Assembly (NCBI RefSeq): GCF_030408035.1
Contig: NZ_JASDCF010000002.1
Span: 62,001 to 126,000 of the forward strand
DNA: 64,000 bases
Direction of reading: 5' to 3'
Source of the DNA: Psychrobacter sp. APC 3426
GTDB taxonomy: Bacteria > Pseudomonadota > Gammaproteobacteria > Pseudomonadales > Moraxellaceae
Part shown: one piece after another, positions 38,434 through 48,493 of the stretch
Numbering within the stretch: the first letter of the stretch is position 1
Layout: each line of letters opens with the position of its first letter
Translations under genes and position numbers: made by a program
Notes under the pieces: model-generated
Database searches by the model: none
What the model saw: only the letters and a program-made list of their open reading frames with translations
Told to the model about the DNA's origin: nothing

Positions 38434-39612
38434 ATGCCAAGTTCAGTAAACACTCAGTCAGCAACTAACAGGGTCAACACAGTAACGGGTACAGCAATGA
38501 CGGTAAACGTTGCCGTTGCGGTTATCCATTATCAGGATTGGTATTTACTTGGATTTCGCAGTGCCGCCCAACATCAAGGCAATCGCTACGAATTTGTAGG
38601 TGGCAAGATAGAAGCTAGCGAGACCGCAAAGCAGGCGTTAATTAGAGAGGTCGCTGAAGAGACTGGTATCGATATTCAAGACAATATCATTGTTAAGCTT
38701 GGGCGTTTGCATCATAACTACGGGGATAAGCAGGTCAGCTTGCAGGTTTATAAAAGCGAATTGACTGACGAGCAGTTTACACAATACAAGGACTGCCAGT
38801 ACGGATTAGAAGGACAGGTGCTAACATGGGTGCCACTGTCTGAGCTATTGGCAGAGAGATATCCTCTACCGGCTGCCAATAAGACGATTTTAGAATGGCT
38901 TAGAGTACCCGCTAAGATAACGATTACTTATCCCTTAGCGTATTTTAATGATTGTTCTGAGTCAGCCGTAGCATGGCTTGAATTTCATCAAGAAAAGCTA
39001 ACCACTGCCGCTTGGGTATATATTCGAGTAAAAGATGTCACCTTAAGGGACTCGCAGAGTCTAGCAGCCAAGTTACTCGCTGCGCGACCAGACATTCGGG
39101 CGATATTGCCATATGATGATAGGGGTGCTATGAGCAAATCTCTTGTAGATGAAGAGCCGATGGCAGCTCAAGACAGCATTACTAATGACCACGTGGTGGC
39201 TCATCATTTAACACAAAGCGATTTGATGCAATGGACTAAGAGTATCAAAGCAAACCTAAGCGTAAGCGTTGCCCATACGTCACAGAGTGATATCTTATTA
39301 AACGGTATTCTATCAAGCAATCAACCACTCATCATCAGTTGCCATGACACTGCGAGTATTCAAGCTGCCAATCAGCTGGCCAGTGCGCGCTTACAGCAAA
39401 ATTTGCCACCAGTTATTGGTGTTTTTATCTCGCCAGTACTCACCACTCAAACTCATCCTGACACTGTGCCACTTGGTTGGAAAAACTGGTCTGCACTAGC
39501 ACAATTGGCAGACATGCCTGTCATCGGTTTGGGCGGCTTATCACCTAATATGATTGACCACGCCTTACAGTATGGTGGTATCAGCGTTGCTGGTATTCGT
39601 CAGTTCTTGTAA
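38434..39612 (+). CDS. Nudix hydrolase fused to a thiamine-phosphate-synthase-like domain
   Basis: The 392-residue protein joins two domains. The N-terminal part is a MutT-like Nudix hydrolase whose Nudix box begins at Gly56 (GGKIEASE) and ends REVAEETGI, with all consensus glutamates; it is expected to remove oxidised nucleotides such as 8-oxo-dGTP. The C-terminal part (from about residue 165) resembles a ThiE/TenI-type TIM barrel, ending GLGGLSPNMIDHALQYGGISVAGIRQFL, where ThiE has its phosphate-binding glycines. Such MutT-ThiE fusions are known in gammaproteobacteria; the role of the second domain is unsettled. No thi genes are nearby. Confidence 0.85.
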   Translation: MPSSVNTQSATNRVNTVTGTAMTVNVAVAVIHYQDWYLLGFRSAAQHQGNRYEFVGGKIEASETAKQALIREVAEETGIDIQDNIIVKLGRLHHNYGDKQVSLQVYKSELTDEQFTQYKDCQYGLEGQVLTWVPLSELLAERYPLPAANKTILEWLRVPAKITITYPLAYFNDCSESAVAWLEFHQEKLTTAAWVYIRVKDVTLRDSQSLAAKLLAARPDIRAILPYDDRGAMSKSLVDEEPMAAQDSITNDHVVAHHLTQSDLMQWTKSIKANLSVSVAHTSQSDILLNGILSSNQPLIISCHDTASIQAANQLASARLQQNLPPVIGVFISPVLTTQTHPDTVPLGWKNWSALAQLADMPVIGLGGLSPNMIDHALQYGGISVAGIRQFL

Positions 39613-40085
39613 CCAATGAAATCATAACGATCATATCCTTAAACGGGTGCTAGCTCACGTTATGTCAGCGTTGTCAGCAGTTAATCAACGTCGATACAAA
39701 TGCCTGATTTTGAAGATATTTAGCCAGTGAGTAACTATGTGTTTATTCTATAATATAAACACAGAATTACTTACAAACCGTTGCGTTTCCCTACATTGCG
39801 ACACTGTTTTAATAGCGCCGCTGCCATTAGTATAGACTACCTGATTACAGAGTGCTTATTCTAGATTACGCAGGCGTATTGCTTGTCAAAGCACTTCTGA
39901 GCATTTCCCATAAGATTTAATTTTGACGCTTAGTTATTATCCTTAATATTACTTATAATGAGTTTTAATTAAGTGTTATTTTCAAGAAATTAGAGTCAAA
40001 TGAAGATGTGTACAAAGACCTTTAACGGTCAAAATTAATGAACAGATTTATTAATTAAAACCACTATTACTAATATGGTATACCT
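39613..40085. other. Spacer between the Nudix and lipocalin genes
   Basis: This 473-base AT-rich spacer holds the inverted repeat at 39730-39771. No other structure, gene or clear promoter was found. Confidence 0.5.
39730..39771. repeat. 17-bp imperfect inverted repeat
   Basis: AGTAACTATGTGTTTAT (39730-39746) is repeated inverted at 39755-39771 with two mismatches, around an eight-base loop TCTATAAT. The inner nine pairs are perfect. It has no T-run, so it may be an operator or an unusual transcript hairpin about 120 bases after the Nudix gene. Confidence 0.6.
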
Positions 40086-41276
40086 ATGAAAACCAACAAG
40101 TTACCTCAATCAGAATGGTCTGATTTACAGGAATCTGGTTCTCAATCTCAGCAGACTAACCAGTCGAGCAGCCATTATCTGAATAATGATAATGTTGGGC
40201 AGGCAGGTTATGCTAGTAACGATGACAGTTACTGTTACGATATCTTGAACGACGATTACTCGAACCATTTGGCAAAGGATACGTCTTCGCAAGACAGCTA
40301 TTTTGGATATAAAAGCGCCGACAAGAGCCTGATAAAGGCATATGAGTCTGCTATGATTGACAGCTATGATGTAGAAAATGATGAGCCAAAGCACAGCGAC
40401 ACTGAAGACTTCAATATCGTTAATGGCTATCATCCACAACACTCAGAAAATCTGAGTGTTGAACAGCCTACAGCGACGAGCTCATCAGAGAGTGAGGTTG
40501 ATACTTTAATAGATACTAAAAGTAGAAACCTCAGCTTGGATTCAACGACGTCAGCACCTATGACTACTGATACCTACAACGAGATACCGGAGCGCATATT
40601 TATGAATGGACTGATTAAGCACACAGGTATCGCTTTAGCAATCATCATACCCTTAGCAGCGTTTTCAGCTTATGCAGCCACGCCGCCGGTGAATACTGCG
40701 GCTAATGCCACAACGGACAAAACCACGACAGAGACATTGTCCGTTAAACCAAGTGCTATTATTCATAATAAGTCGGCAAATACGCCAACGACAGTCGATA
40801 GTGTGGATCTCAAAAAGTATGCAGGTACTTGGTATGAGATAGGGCGCTTGCCGATGTATTTTCAGCGTAATTGTGCCAGTGATGTCACTGCTACTTATAC
40901 TGAAAAGACTGACGGCTCAGGTATCATCGTTACCAATAAATGTGCAGATAAGGATGGTGCTGATATTGTCGCTGATGGCTTGGCCAAGCCTGTGGATGAT
41001 ACAGGTAGCAAGTTAAAAGTGACATTTTTACCGTCTTGGATTCGTTGGTTACCTGTTGGTCGTGCAGATTACTGGGTATTGGCGCGCGATGCTGATTATA
41101 AGACAGCATTGGTCGGCACCCCTGACAAAGATTATCTATGGCTGTTGGCTCGTTCACCCAACGTCAGTCAAGAAACGTATGCAAAGTATCGTCAGATTGC
41201 TCAGCAACAAGGCTATGATTTAAAAGAGTTTAAGCTGACGCCGCAAACCAATCAAACCGTTAGCTTGGTTCCGTAA
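40086..41276 (+). CDS. Lipocalin-family protein (Blc-like) with N-terminal extension
   Basis: The C-terminal 160 residues are a bacterial lipocalin: the N-terminal signature KKYAGTWYEIGRLP, then YWVLARDADYKTALVGTPD and LWLLARSP, as in outer-membrane Blc, which binds lysophospholipids and fatty acids. Just before it is a normal Sec signal (MNGLIKHTGIALAIIIPLAAFSAYA) starting at ATG 40602, with GGAG nine bases upstream. The open frame, however, runs back another 172 codons to 40086 with an acidic Ser/Asp/Tyr-rich sequence. Either translation starts at 40602 (224 residues, secreted) or the long form exists with the helix as an internal anchor. There is no lipobox cysteine. I consider the short form likelier. 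Confidence 0.85.
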   Translation: MKTNKLPQSEWSDLQESGSQSQQTNQSSSHYLNNDNVGQAGYASNDDSYCYDILNDDYSNHLAKDTSSQDSYFGYKSADKSLIKAYESAMIDSYDVENDEPKHSDTEDFNIVNGYHPQHSENLSVEQPTATSSSESEVDTLIDTKSRNLSLDSTTSAPMTTDTYNEIPERIFMNGLIKHTGIALAIIIPLAAFSAYAATPPVNTAANATTDKTTTETLSVKPSAIIHNKSANTPTTVDSVDLKKYAGTWYEIGRLPMYFQRNCASDVTATYTEKTDGSGIIVTNKCADKDGADIVADGLAKPVDDTGSKLKVTFLPSWIRWLPVGRADYWVLARDADYKTALVGTPDKDYLWLLARSPNVSQETYAKYRQIAQQQGYDLKEFKLTPQTNQTVSLVP

Positions 41277-41682
41277 GCTTAATGCCATACGCTTGATTTC
41301 TAAATATTTGGTCTCATAACAGTGATAGTCATGGCTTTATTTTGTTCAATGACTTAGCTGACTTTATAGGCAAATAGCAACATAATCATGTATAGGTTTT
41401 TTGAGACAAAAAATGAAGGTGGCTTATTGTGCTGCCTTTATTTTTATAAAGACGGCTATAGCTGAATAAAATACCATATAACGCATAGCATATCGGTTAT
41501 CACTGGCAAAATAAGGCGTTTTAGTCTAAAATCTACCCCATCTAAATACGCTACTGCGAATAATCGAAATAGAAAGATTTCGGTTATCCTGTAAACGTCG
41601 ATATTTAGAGAACATATTCCTCTCTATCTGTATTTCTTTACCTTCTACTGATCATACATTACTGACCATAAGGATGTTTCTC
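41277..41682. other. Spacer between lipocalin and gap
   Basis: This 406-base spacer contains the terminator at 41416 and otherwise no gene or recognised regulatory element. Confidence 0.5.
41416..41445 (+). terminator. Candidate terminator after the lipocalin gene
   Basis: AAGGTGGC (41416-41423) pairs with GCTGCCTT (41431-41438), with two G-T wobbles, followed by TATTTTT. It is 139 bases past the stop, so it is only a moderate candidate. Confidence 0.6.
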
Positions 41683-43119
41683 GTGAGCAACGCTGATACC
41701 TTACGCCAATTACATCAAGACCATTTGAGCAACTATAATAACCAAGAGCAACAAGCTATTGAGCTGATGGGGTTATTAAACAAGCTCTACAATGAGCAAG
41801 ACGTGCAAGTTACCTTGTTCGGTGAAACCCTAGACACTACCTCCGTTGGTCAAATACTAGCATTGCATCAAAAAGTTGCATTGCGTGACCAAGGTGCTAA
41901 GTCTATCGATATCGCTGATACTTTGGCTATGGTCAAAGCACTTGCAGATAGCAAAGACATTCAAACGGCCCGTATTGATGTGGGTCAATTGATTGCCAAT
42001 GACAGCGACATACAAGCTTCTTTGCAATCTATTAATAATGACAAAAATGCGATGAATGGCGCAACAGATGTTGTGCTATATGGTTTTGGTCGTATCGGTC
42101 GTATTTTAACGCGTCTGTTGTTATCGCAAGCGTCAAGCGTAAAGGGTCTACAGTTAAAAGCCATCGTAGTACGTCCTGCAGCAGCTGGTGACTTAGCCAA
42201 GCGTGCCTCATTGTTAGAGCGTGACTCTATTCATGGTAGTTTTGCTGGCGGTGTGATTGTTGACGATGAAAACAACGGTTTGATTATTAATGGCCGCTTT
42301 GTACAAGTGATTTACGCCAATGACCCAAGCGATATCGACTATACCGCTTATGGTATCAATGATGCTCTAGTGGTTGATAACACAGGTATTTGGAAAGACG
42401 AAGCGGGTCTTGGTAAGCACTTACAATCTACTGGCGTGAAAAAAGTATTGTTAACAGCACCAGCTGGCGGTGATATCAAAAACGTCGTCTATGGTGTGAA
42501 TAACGACACAGTTGGTGAAGATACTATCGTTAGTGCCGCTAGCTGTACTACCAATGCTATTACGCCAACGTTAAAAGTATTGAATGATGAATATGGCATC
42601 GAAAACGGTCACGTTGAGACGATTCACTCATTCACCAATGACCAGAACTTAATTGATAACTATCATAAAGCTGATCGCCGTGGACGTAGTGCCGTACTTA
42701 ACATGGTTATCACTAGTACTGGTGCAGCAAAGGCAGTTGGTAAAGCGCTACCAGAATTGAGTGGTAAGCTGACGGGTAATGCTATCCGTGTGCCAACGCC
42801 AAACGTCAGCCTAGCAATCTTGAACTTGAACCTTAAAACAGCGCCAGCCAGTGCTGATGCGTTAAATGAGTTTATGCGCAAGGTTTCTAATAGTAGCACT
42901 TGGCAGTCACAAATCGCTTATACAGACTCTACCGAAGCGGTTTCAACTGACTTTGTTGGTACAACTCACGTTGGTATCGTTGATGCACAAGCAACTATTC
43001 TAACGGATAATCATGCCATCGTTTATATCTGGTATGACAACGAAGTGGGCTACAGCACGCAAGTATTACGCTTAGCAACGCAAATGGCCGGTATTAGCTA
43101 TACGCAAATTCCAGCATAA
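41683..43119 (+). CDS. Glyceraldehyde-3-phosphate dehydrogenase, long form
   Basis: GAPDH interconverts glyceraldehyde 3-phosphate and 1,3-bisphosphoglycerate. The Rossmann motif GFGRIGR is at residues 134-140, so about 133 residues precede the usual N-terminus; the extension is helical (LRQLHQDHLSNYNNQEQQAIE). Catalytic Cys288 lies in SAASCTTNA, with the catalytic histidine in ETIHSFTND. The C-terminus WYDNEVGYSTQVLRL is typical. Long GAPDH-like proteins of this shape are known in Pseudomonas and Acinetobacter, and may serve gluconeogenesis. The GTG at 41683 was chosen because AAGGA at 41670-41674 is eight bases before it; the ATG at 41674 would overlap that site. Confidence 0.92.
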   Translation: MSNADTLRQLHQDHLSNYNNQEQQAIELMGLLNKLYNEQDVQVTLFGETLDTTSVGQILALHQKVALRDQGAKSIDIADTLAMVKALADSKDIQTARIDVGQLIANDSDIQASLQSINNDKNAMNGATDVVLYGFGRIGRILTRLLLSQASSVKGLQLKAIVVRPAAAGDLAKRASLLERDSIHGSFAGGVIVDDENNGLIINGRFVQVIYANDPSDIDYTAYGINDALVVDNTGIWKDEAGLGKHLQSTGVKKVLLTAPAGGDIKNVVYGVNNDTVGEDTIVSAASCTTNAITPTLKVLNDEYGIENGHVETIHSFTNDQNLIDNYHKADRRGRSAVLNMVITSTGAAKAVGKALPELSGKLTGNAIRVPTPNVSLAILNLNLKTAPASADALNEFMRKVSNSSTWQSQIAYTDSTEAVSTDFVGTTHVGIVDAQATILTDNHAIVYIWYDNEVGYSTQVLRLATQMAGISYTQIPA

Positions 43120-43163
43120 AACCTAAGCTATACTTAGAGCCATATACTGAAATATAATACTTC

Positions 43164-43199
43164 AACACCCGATAGTCCGATTGGTTATCGGGTGTTATT
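43164..43199 (+). terminator. Terminator after gap
   Basis: AACACCCGATA (43164-43174) pairs perfectly with TATCGGGTGTT (43186-43196) around an 11-base loop. The T-run is weak (TTATTG). Confidence 0.72.
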
Positions 43200-43316
43200 G
43201 TCATAATGAATGCTAAGCGCAAACATAAGGCTTGATGTATTTATTGTGTCAGAACAACATAGCAAAAACCTATAATACGGCCGTGGGCTGTAGCCAGTTT
43301 ATAAACTGGATTGTAA

Positions 43317-44546
<1,230 letters not shown>

Positions 44547-44625
44547 GCTATGAGGTTTAAACTGATATACTTGAATTTCTTAGAGCAATCCCCGTAATTA
44601 ATCTATACAAGACACAGGAGTTTAT

Positions 44626-45798
44626 ATGGCAGGTGACATAGAAAACACGACCGAAGAAGCAAGGTTTGTTAAGCAAACTCGCAACTTTGATATTCAGCGC
44701 GTTATTGTCAAGATTGGCTCATCGTTATTAACCAATAACGGTCGAGGGCTAGATCGAACTGCCATTTACGAATGGGCCAAGCAGATTGCCAAGTTGCATA
44801 AGCAAGGCGTTGAGGTGCTGCTAGTATCATCAGGCGCAGTCGCTGAAGGCGTCGTGCGCATGAACTTAGAAGAGCGTCCCAAAAAGCTAGCAGCGCTGCA
44901 AGCTTGTGCTTCTATCGGCCAGATGGGTTTGATTGAAACCTGGTGGTCAGCATTGATTCAACATGGTATTCAAAGCTCTCAGCTACTACTTACTCATGAT
45001 GATTTGTCTAACCGTAGCCGTTACCTCAATACCACGGGTGCATTGACACAATTACTAGAGTGGAATGTGTTACCTGTCATCAATGAGAATGACACGATTA
45101 CCATTGATGAGATTAAATTCGGTGATAATGACACGCTAGGTGCCATGGCAGCAGCGATGGTCAATGCAGATCTATACATTATCTTAACGGATCAAGATGG
45201 CGTATTCACGGACAATCCGCGTGATAATCCCGATGCTAAAATGATTCGTCAAGAGCGTGCTATGGCTGATTATTTGTTCGATATCGCAGGCGATGGTGGT
45301 AAGCTTGGACGTGGTGGTATGCTAACCAAGATTCGAGCCGGTCGCCTAGCTGCCATGGGGGGTTGCCCGACAGTAATCGTCAGTGGTGCTATCGATGACG
45401 TTATTACTCGCGTGGTATCTGGTGAAGCTGTTGGTACGTTATTGACGACCAATGATCAAGATAAAATCATTGCTCGCAAACAGTGGCTCGCTGCGCATTT
45501 ACGTATGTCAGGCACGTTGATTGTGGATGCGGGTGCTGCAAAAGCTGTCGTTGAACATCATAAGAGCTTGTTACCAGTTGGCGTAGCAGAGGTACGTGGG
45601 GACTTTGATGAAGGCGATGTCGTTGAGATTGTCCATCAAGATACAGGCGAGCGTATTGCGGTTGGTCAGGTCAACTTCTCATCTCGTGACGCCTGCCGTG
45701 TGGCTCGTGAACGTACTGAGCAATTTGATAGAATCCTTGGTAGTAATGAAGAGCGCGTAGTCATGGTACACCGTGATAATCTGGCATTAACGGTATAG
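44626..45798 (+). CDS. proB: Glutamate 5-kinase ProB
   Basis: ProB phosphorylates glutamate in the first step of proline synthesis and is normally inhibited by proline. The 390 residues contain an amino-acid-kinase domain starting RVIVKIGSSLLT, the conserved VINENDTI and FGDNDTLGAMAA blocks, then KLGRGGMLTKIRAGRLA. A C-terminal PUA domain follows (from about residue 300, AVEHHKSLLPVGV). The first 20 or so residues are an extra polar tail. CAGGAG stands before the ATG. obgE-proB adjacency, 79 bases apart, suggests one transcript; proA is not here. Confidence 0.96.
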   Translation: MAGDIENTTEEARFVKQTRNFDIQRVIVKIGSSLLTNNGRGLDRTAIYEWAKQIAKLHKQGVEVLLVSSGAVAEGVVRMNLEERPKKLAALQACASIGQMGLIETWWSALIQHGIQSSQLLLTHDDLSNRSRYLNTTGALTQLLEWNVLPVINENDTITIDEIKFGDNDTLGAMAAAMVNADLYIILTDQDGVFTDNPRDNPDAKMIRQERAMADYLFDIAGDGGKLGRGGMLTKIRAGRLAAMGGCPTVIVSGAIDDVITRVVSGEAVGTLLTTNDQDKIIARKQWLAAHLRMSGTLIVDAGAAKAVVEHHKSLLPVGVAEVRGDFDEGDVVEIVHQDTGERIAVGQVNFSSRDACRVARERTEQFDRILGSNEERVVMVHRDNLALTV

Positions 45799-45957
45799 CG
45801 TATTCATTTTCATTTAATAGTTTTTTCAAAGCTTAATAGTAAATGGCATTCAACATTGAAAGTCGATATCGATTTTTGATGTCGTGAGTTTTAGCGTTGA
45901 ATGTCGCTATCTATGCGTTATAAGCGTTTATTATTCTTTTATTCAACTTATTTTATC

Positions 45958-45999
45958 CAGCACAGTATTCATTGATAAATATGAATGCTGTGTTGTTTT
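45958..45999 (+). terminator. Hairpin abutting the hemE ribosome binding site
   Basis: The 15 bases at 45958-45972 (CAGCACAGTATTCAT) pair with 45981-45995 (ATGAATGCTGTGTTG), with wobbles, around an eight-base loop, followed by four T residues. The hemE Shine-Dalgarno GGAG starts right after. It can act as the terminator of proB or as an attenuator/translation control element of hemE. Confidence 0.65.
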
Positions 46000-46011
46000 G
46001 GAGATTTGTAC

Positions 46012-47148
46012 ATGAGTGCTTCAGACAATAGTAACTCGATTCAGCAAGAATTTGCGCCTTTAAAAAACGATAGATTACTACGTGCATTACGCTTTGAGCC
46101 AATTGATACCACGCCAGTTTGGATGATGCGTCAAGCAGGCCGTTATTTACCAGAATATAAAGCCACTCGTGCGGAAGCGGGCGACTTTATGAGCCTATGT
46201 AGAGATACTGACCGCGCAACTGAGGTGACATTGCAGCCACTGCGTCGTTATGACCTAGATGCGGCTATTTTATTCAGTGATATCTTGACCATTCCTGACG
46301 CTATGGGCTTGGGTTTATACTTTGAAACTGGTGAAGGTCCTAAATTTAAACATCCTATTCGTGAGCAGGCAGACTTAGATAGATTGCCAGTACTCGATGT
46401 GAATGATTCTCTTGATTATGTGATGCGTGCAGTCACTAGCATTCGTAAAGCGTTAAATGGTCAGGTGCCATTATTTGGTTTTTCTGGTAGTCCATGGACG
46501 CTAGCGACTTATATGATTGAAGGCGGTGGCTCAAAAGATTACCGCTATACCAAGGGTTTCTTATATAGCAATCCTGCATTTTTACATGAGTTGTTAGACA
46601 AGCTAGCAACCTCTGTCATTGATTATTTAGATGCGCAAGTTGTCGCTGGCGCGCAAATCCTACAGATATTTGATAGTTGGGGTGGGGCGCTTGGCCATCG
46701 TCAGTTTATTGATTTCTCACATACTTATAATAAGCGTATTGTCGCTGAGCTAAAAGTACGCCATCCACACATACCAGTGGTGCTATTTACCAAAGGCGGT
46801 GGTTTGTGGCTGGATATCCAGGCAGATAGCGAAGCGGATGCCTTAGGTTTAGATTGGACGATGCCATTGGATCGTGCGCGTCAGGTATTGAGTGAAAGCC
46901 AGCGCCAGTTGACCAAACACCATAAAAAACTACAAAGTAGCAAAGCCATTCAAGGTAACTTGGATCCAGCAACTTTATACGGTTCACCTGAAACAATTCG
47001 CGCTGAAGTCAATTTCATGCTTGATAGTGCTTATGCTGGTGGTGAAAAGACAGGATACGTGGCAAACTTAGGCCATGGCATCACACAATGGGTGAATCCT
47101 GACAATGCCAAAGTGTTTATTGATGCTGTGCATGATTACAAGATTTAA
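46012..47148 (+). CDS. hemE: Uroporphyrinogen decarboxylase HemE
   Basis: HemE removes four carboxyl groups from uroporphyrinogen III to give coproporphyrinogen III in haem synthesis. The 378-residue TIM barrel has the family signatures [15 protein letters not shown] and [17 protein letters not shown], with the catalytic aspartate in LFSDILTIP. The start at 46012 (MSASDNSN) has GGAG eight bases upstream; the frame is open nine more codons but that part lies in the hairpin. An AT-rich imperfect hairpin (47152-47177) follows the stop. Confidence 0.96.
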   Translation: MSASDNSNSIQQEFAPLKNDRLLRALRFEPIDTTPVWMMRQAGRYLPEYKATRAEAGDFMSLCRDTDRATEVTLQPLRRYDLDAAILFSDILTIPDAMGLGLYFETGEGPKFKHPIREQADLDRLPVLDVNDSLDYVMRAVTSIRKALNGQVPLFGFSGSPWTLATYMIEGGGSKDYRYTKGFLYSNPAFLHELLDKLATSVIDYLDAQVVAGAQILQIFDSWGGALGHRQFIDFSHTYNKRIVAELKVRHPHIPVVLFTKGGGLWLDIQADSEADALGLDWTMPLDRARQVLSESQRQLTKHHKKLQSSKAIQGNLDPATLYGSPETIRAEVNFMLDSAYAGGEKTGYVANLGHGITQWVNPDNAKVFIDAVHDYKI

Positions 47149-47322
47149 AATATCTTAAATTTAAAAAATTTTAAGATGTAACAATGCTAACGTTTTAAAT
47201 CGCTAAGTTTTTAACATGACCAAAATTAGACGTTGTAGCACTTATCCATAAAGCTAAATGCCTAAAGATAAAGGTTACGACGGTCTAATATTTATTAAGT
47301 ATAAGCAAGAAAAGGATATCTT

Positions 47323-48390
47323 ATGATTTCAGCAGCTATTGTCGGCGGTACAGGTTATACGGGTGTCGAGCTAATCCGCTTATTATCCGCACATCCTGAA
47401 GTATCTATCGATTTGCTTACATCGCGTAGCGAGGCTGGTACGCGAGCTGATGAGATATTCCCAAGCTTACGTGGTATTTCGGACATCGTCTTTAGTGACT
47501 TAGGTGACGATACGCTTGCAACCTTACAAAAATGTGATGTGGTGTTTTTTGCCACACCACATGGTGTTGCGATGAAGCAAACCGAAGCGCTTACTCAAGC
47601 AGGTGTCAAGGTCATTGACTTGGCTGCTGATTTTCGTTTGCAGTCATTGACGGACTTTGAGCATTGGTACCAACAGCCGCATGCGTGCCCTGAGCTGCTA
47701 AAGACAGCCGTATATGGATTGCCTGAAGTTAATCGTGAGAAGCTCGCCCAAGCATCGGTCGTGGGCAACCCTGGTTGTTATCCGACCACGGCGATTTTAG
47801 GTCTGAAACCGATTATTGAGACGCAAAATAAACAAGACGAAAGACTGATTGAATCTCGTATTGTCATTGATGCCAAATCTGGCGTTTCTGGCGCTGGGCG
47901 TCAAGCTAAGCTTGCACTGAACTATGCAGAAACGACAGACAACTTTAAAGCCTATAGCGTTGAAGGTCATCGTCATCTGCCAGAAATCGAACAGGGCGTT
48001 GCCCAATTATTGGACAGCCAGTTCACGCACCGTATTCGTTTTTTACCGCATTTAGTGCCGATGATACGTGGCATGTTGAGCTCGATTCATATGGAGCTGA
48101 CTGATGCGGGTGCCGCTATCGATTGGCAGAAAGCCTTTGAAAATGCATATGCATCAGAGCTGTTTATTGATGTGATGCCAAAAGGTATTTACCCAGATAC
48201 GCGCAGTGTTCGTGCCAGCAATCGTTTACGTATTGCGGTACATCAGGACAATGAACGAGCCGAGTTGACGGTTATTGTGGTACAAGATAACTTGGTGAAA
48301 GGGGCCGCAGGACAAGCGGTACAGAATATGAATGTTATGTTTGGGTTTGATGAATCGATGGGATTGAATTTTGCGCCCATTGTTCCCTAA
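47323..48390 (+). CDS. argC: N-acetyl-gamma-glutamyl-phosphate reductase ArgC
   Basis: ArgC makes N-acetylglutamate 5-semialdehyde with NADPH in arginine synthesis. The 355 residues (type 1 ArgC) begin with the nucleotide-binding AAIVGGTGYTGVELIRLL and carry catalytic Cys152 in VVGNPGCYPTT. SGVSGAGR and the histidine motif EGHRHLPEIEQ are also present. AAAGGA precedes the ATG. No other arg genes are nearby. Confidence 0.97.
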   Translation: MISAAIVGGTGYTGVELIRLLSAHPEVSIDLLTSRSEAGTRADEIFPSLRGISDIVFSDLGDDTLATLQKCDVVFFATPHGVAMKQTEALTQAGVKVIDLAADFRLQSLTDFEHWYQQPHACPELLKTAVYGLPEVNREKLAQASVVGNPGCYPTTAILGLKPIIETQNKQDERLIESRIVIDAKSGVSGAGRQAKLALNYAETTDNFKAYSVEGHRHLPEIEQGVAQLLDSQFTHRIRFLPHLVPMIRGMLSSIHMELTDAGAAIDWQKAFENAYASELFIDVMPKGIYPDTRSVRASNRLRIAVHQDNERAELTVIVVQDNLVKGAAGQAVQNMNVMFGFDESMGLNFAPIVP

Positions 48391-48493
48391 CAGAAGTTTA
48401 TTAATTATCAATTCATTCATATTTATGGTGCTAGGTATTGATTATAAATTCCGCTATAATAACCTGCCCTTACTGTTAAGAGATACTGTCTAA

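Noticed and set aside
47152-47177. AT-only hairpin after hemE
   Set aside because: The stem is almost all A-T with no proper T-run; likely base-composition effect rather than a terminator.
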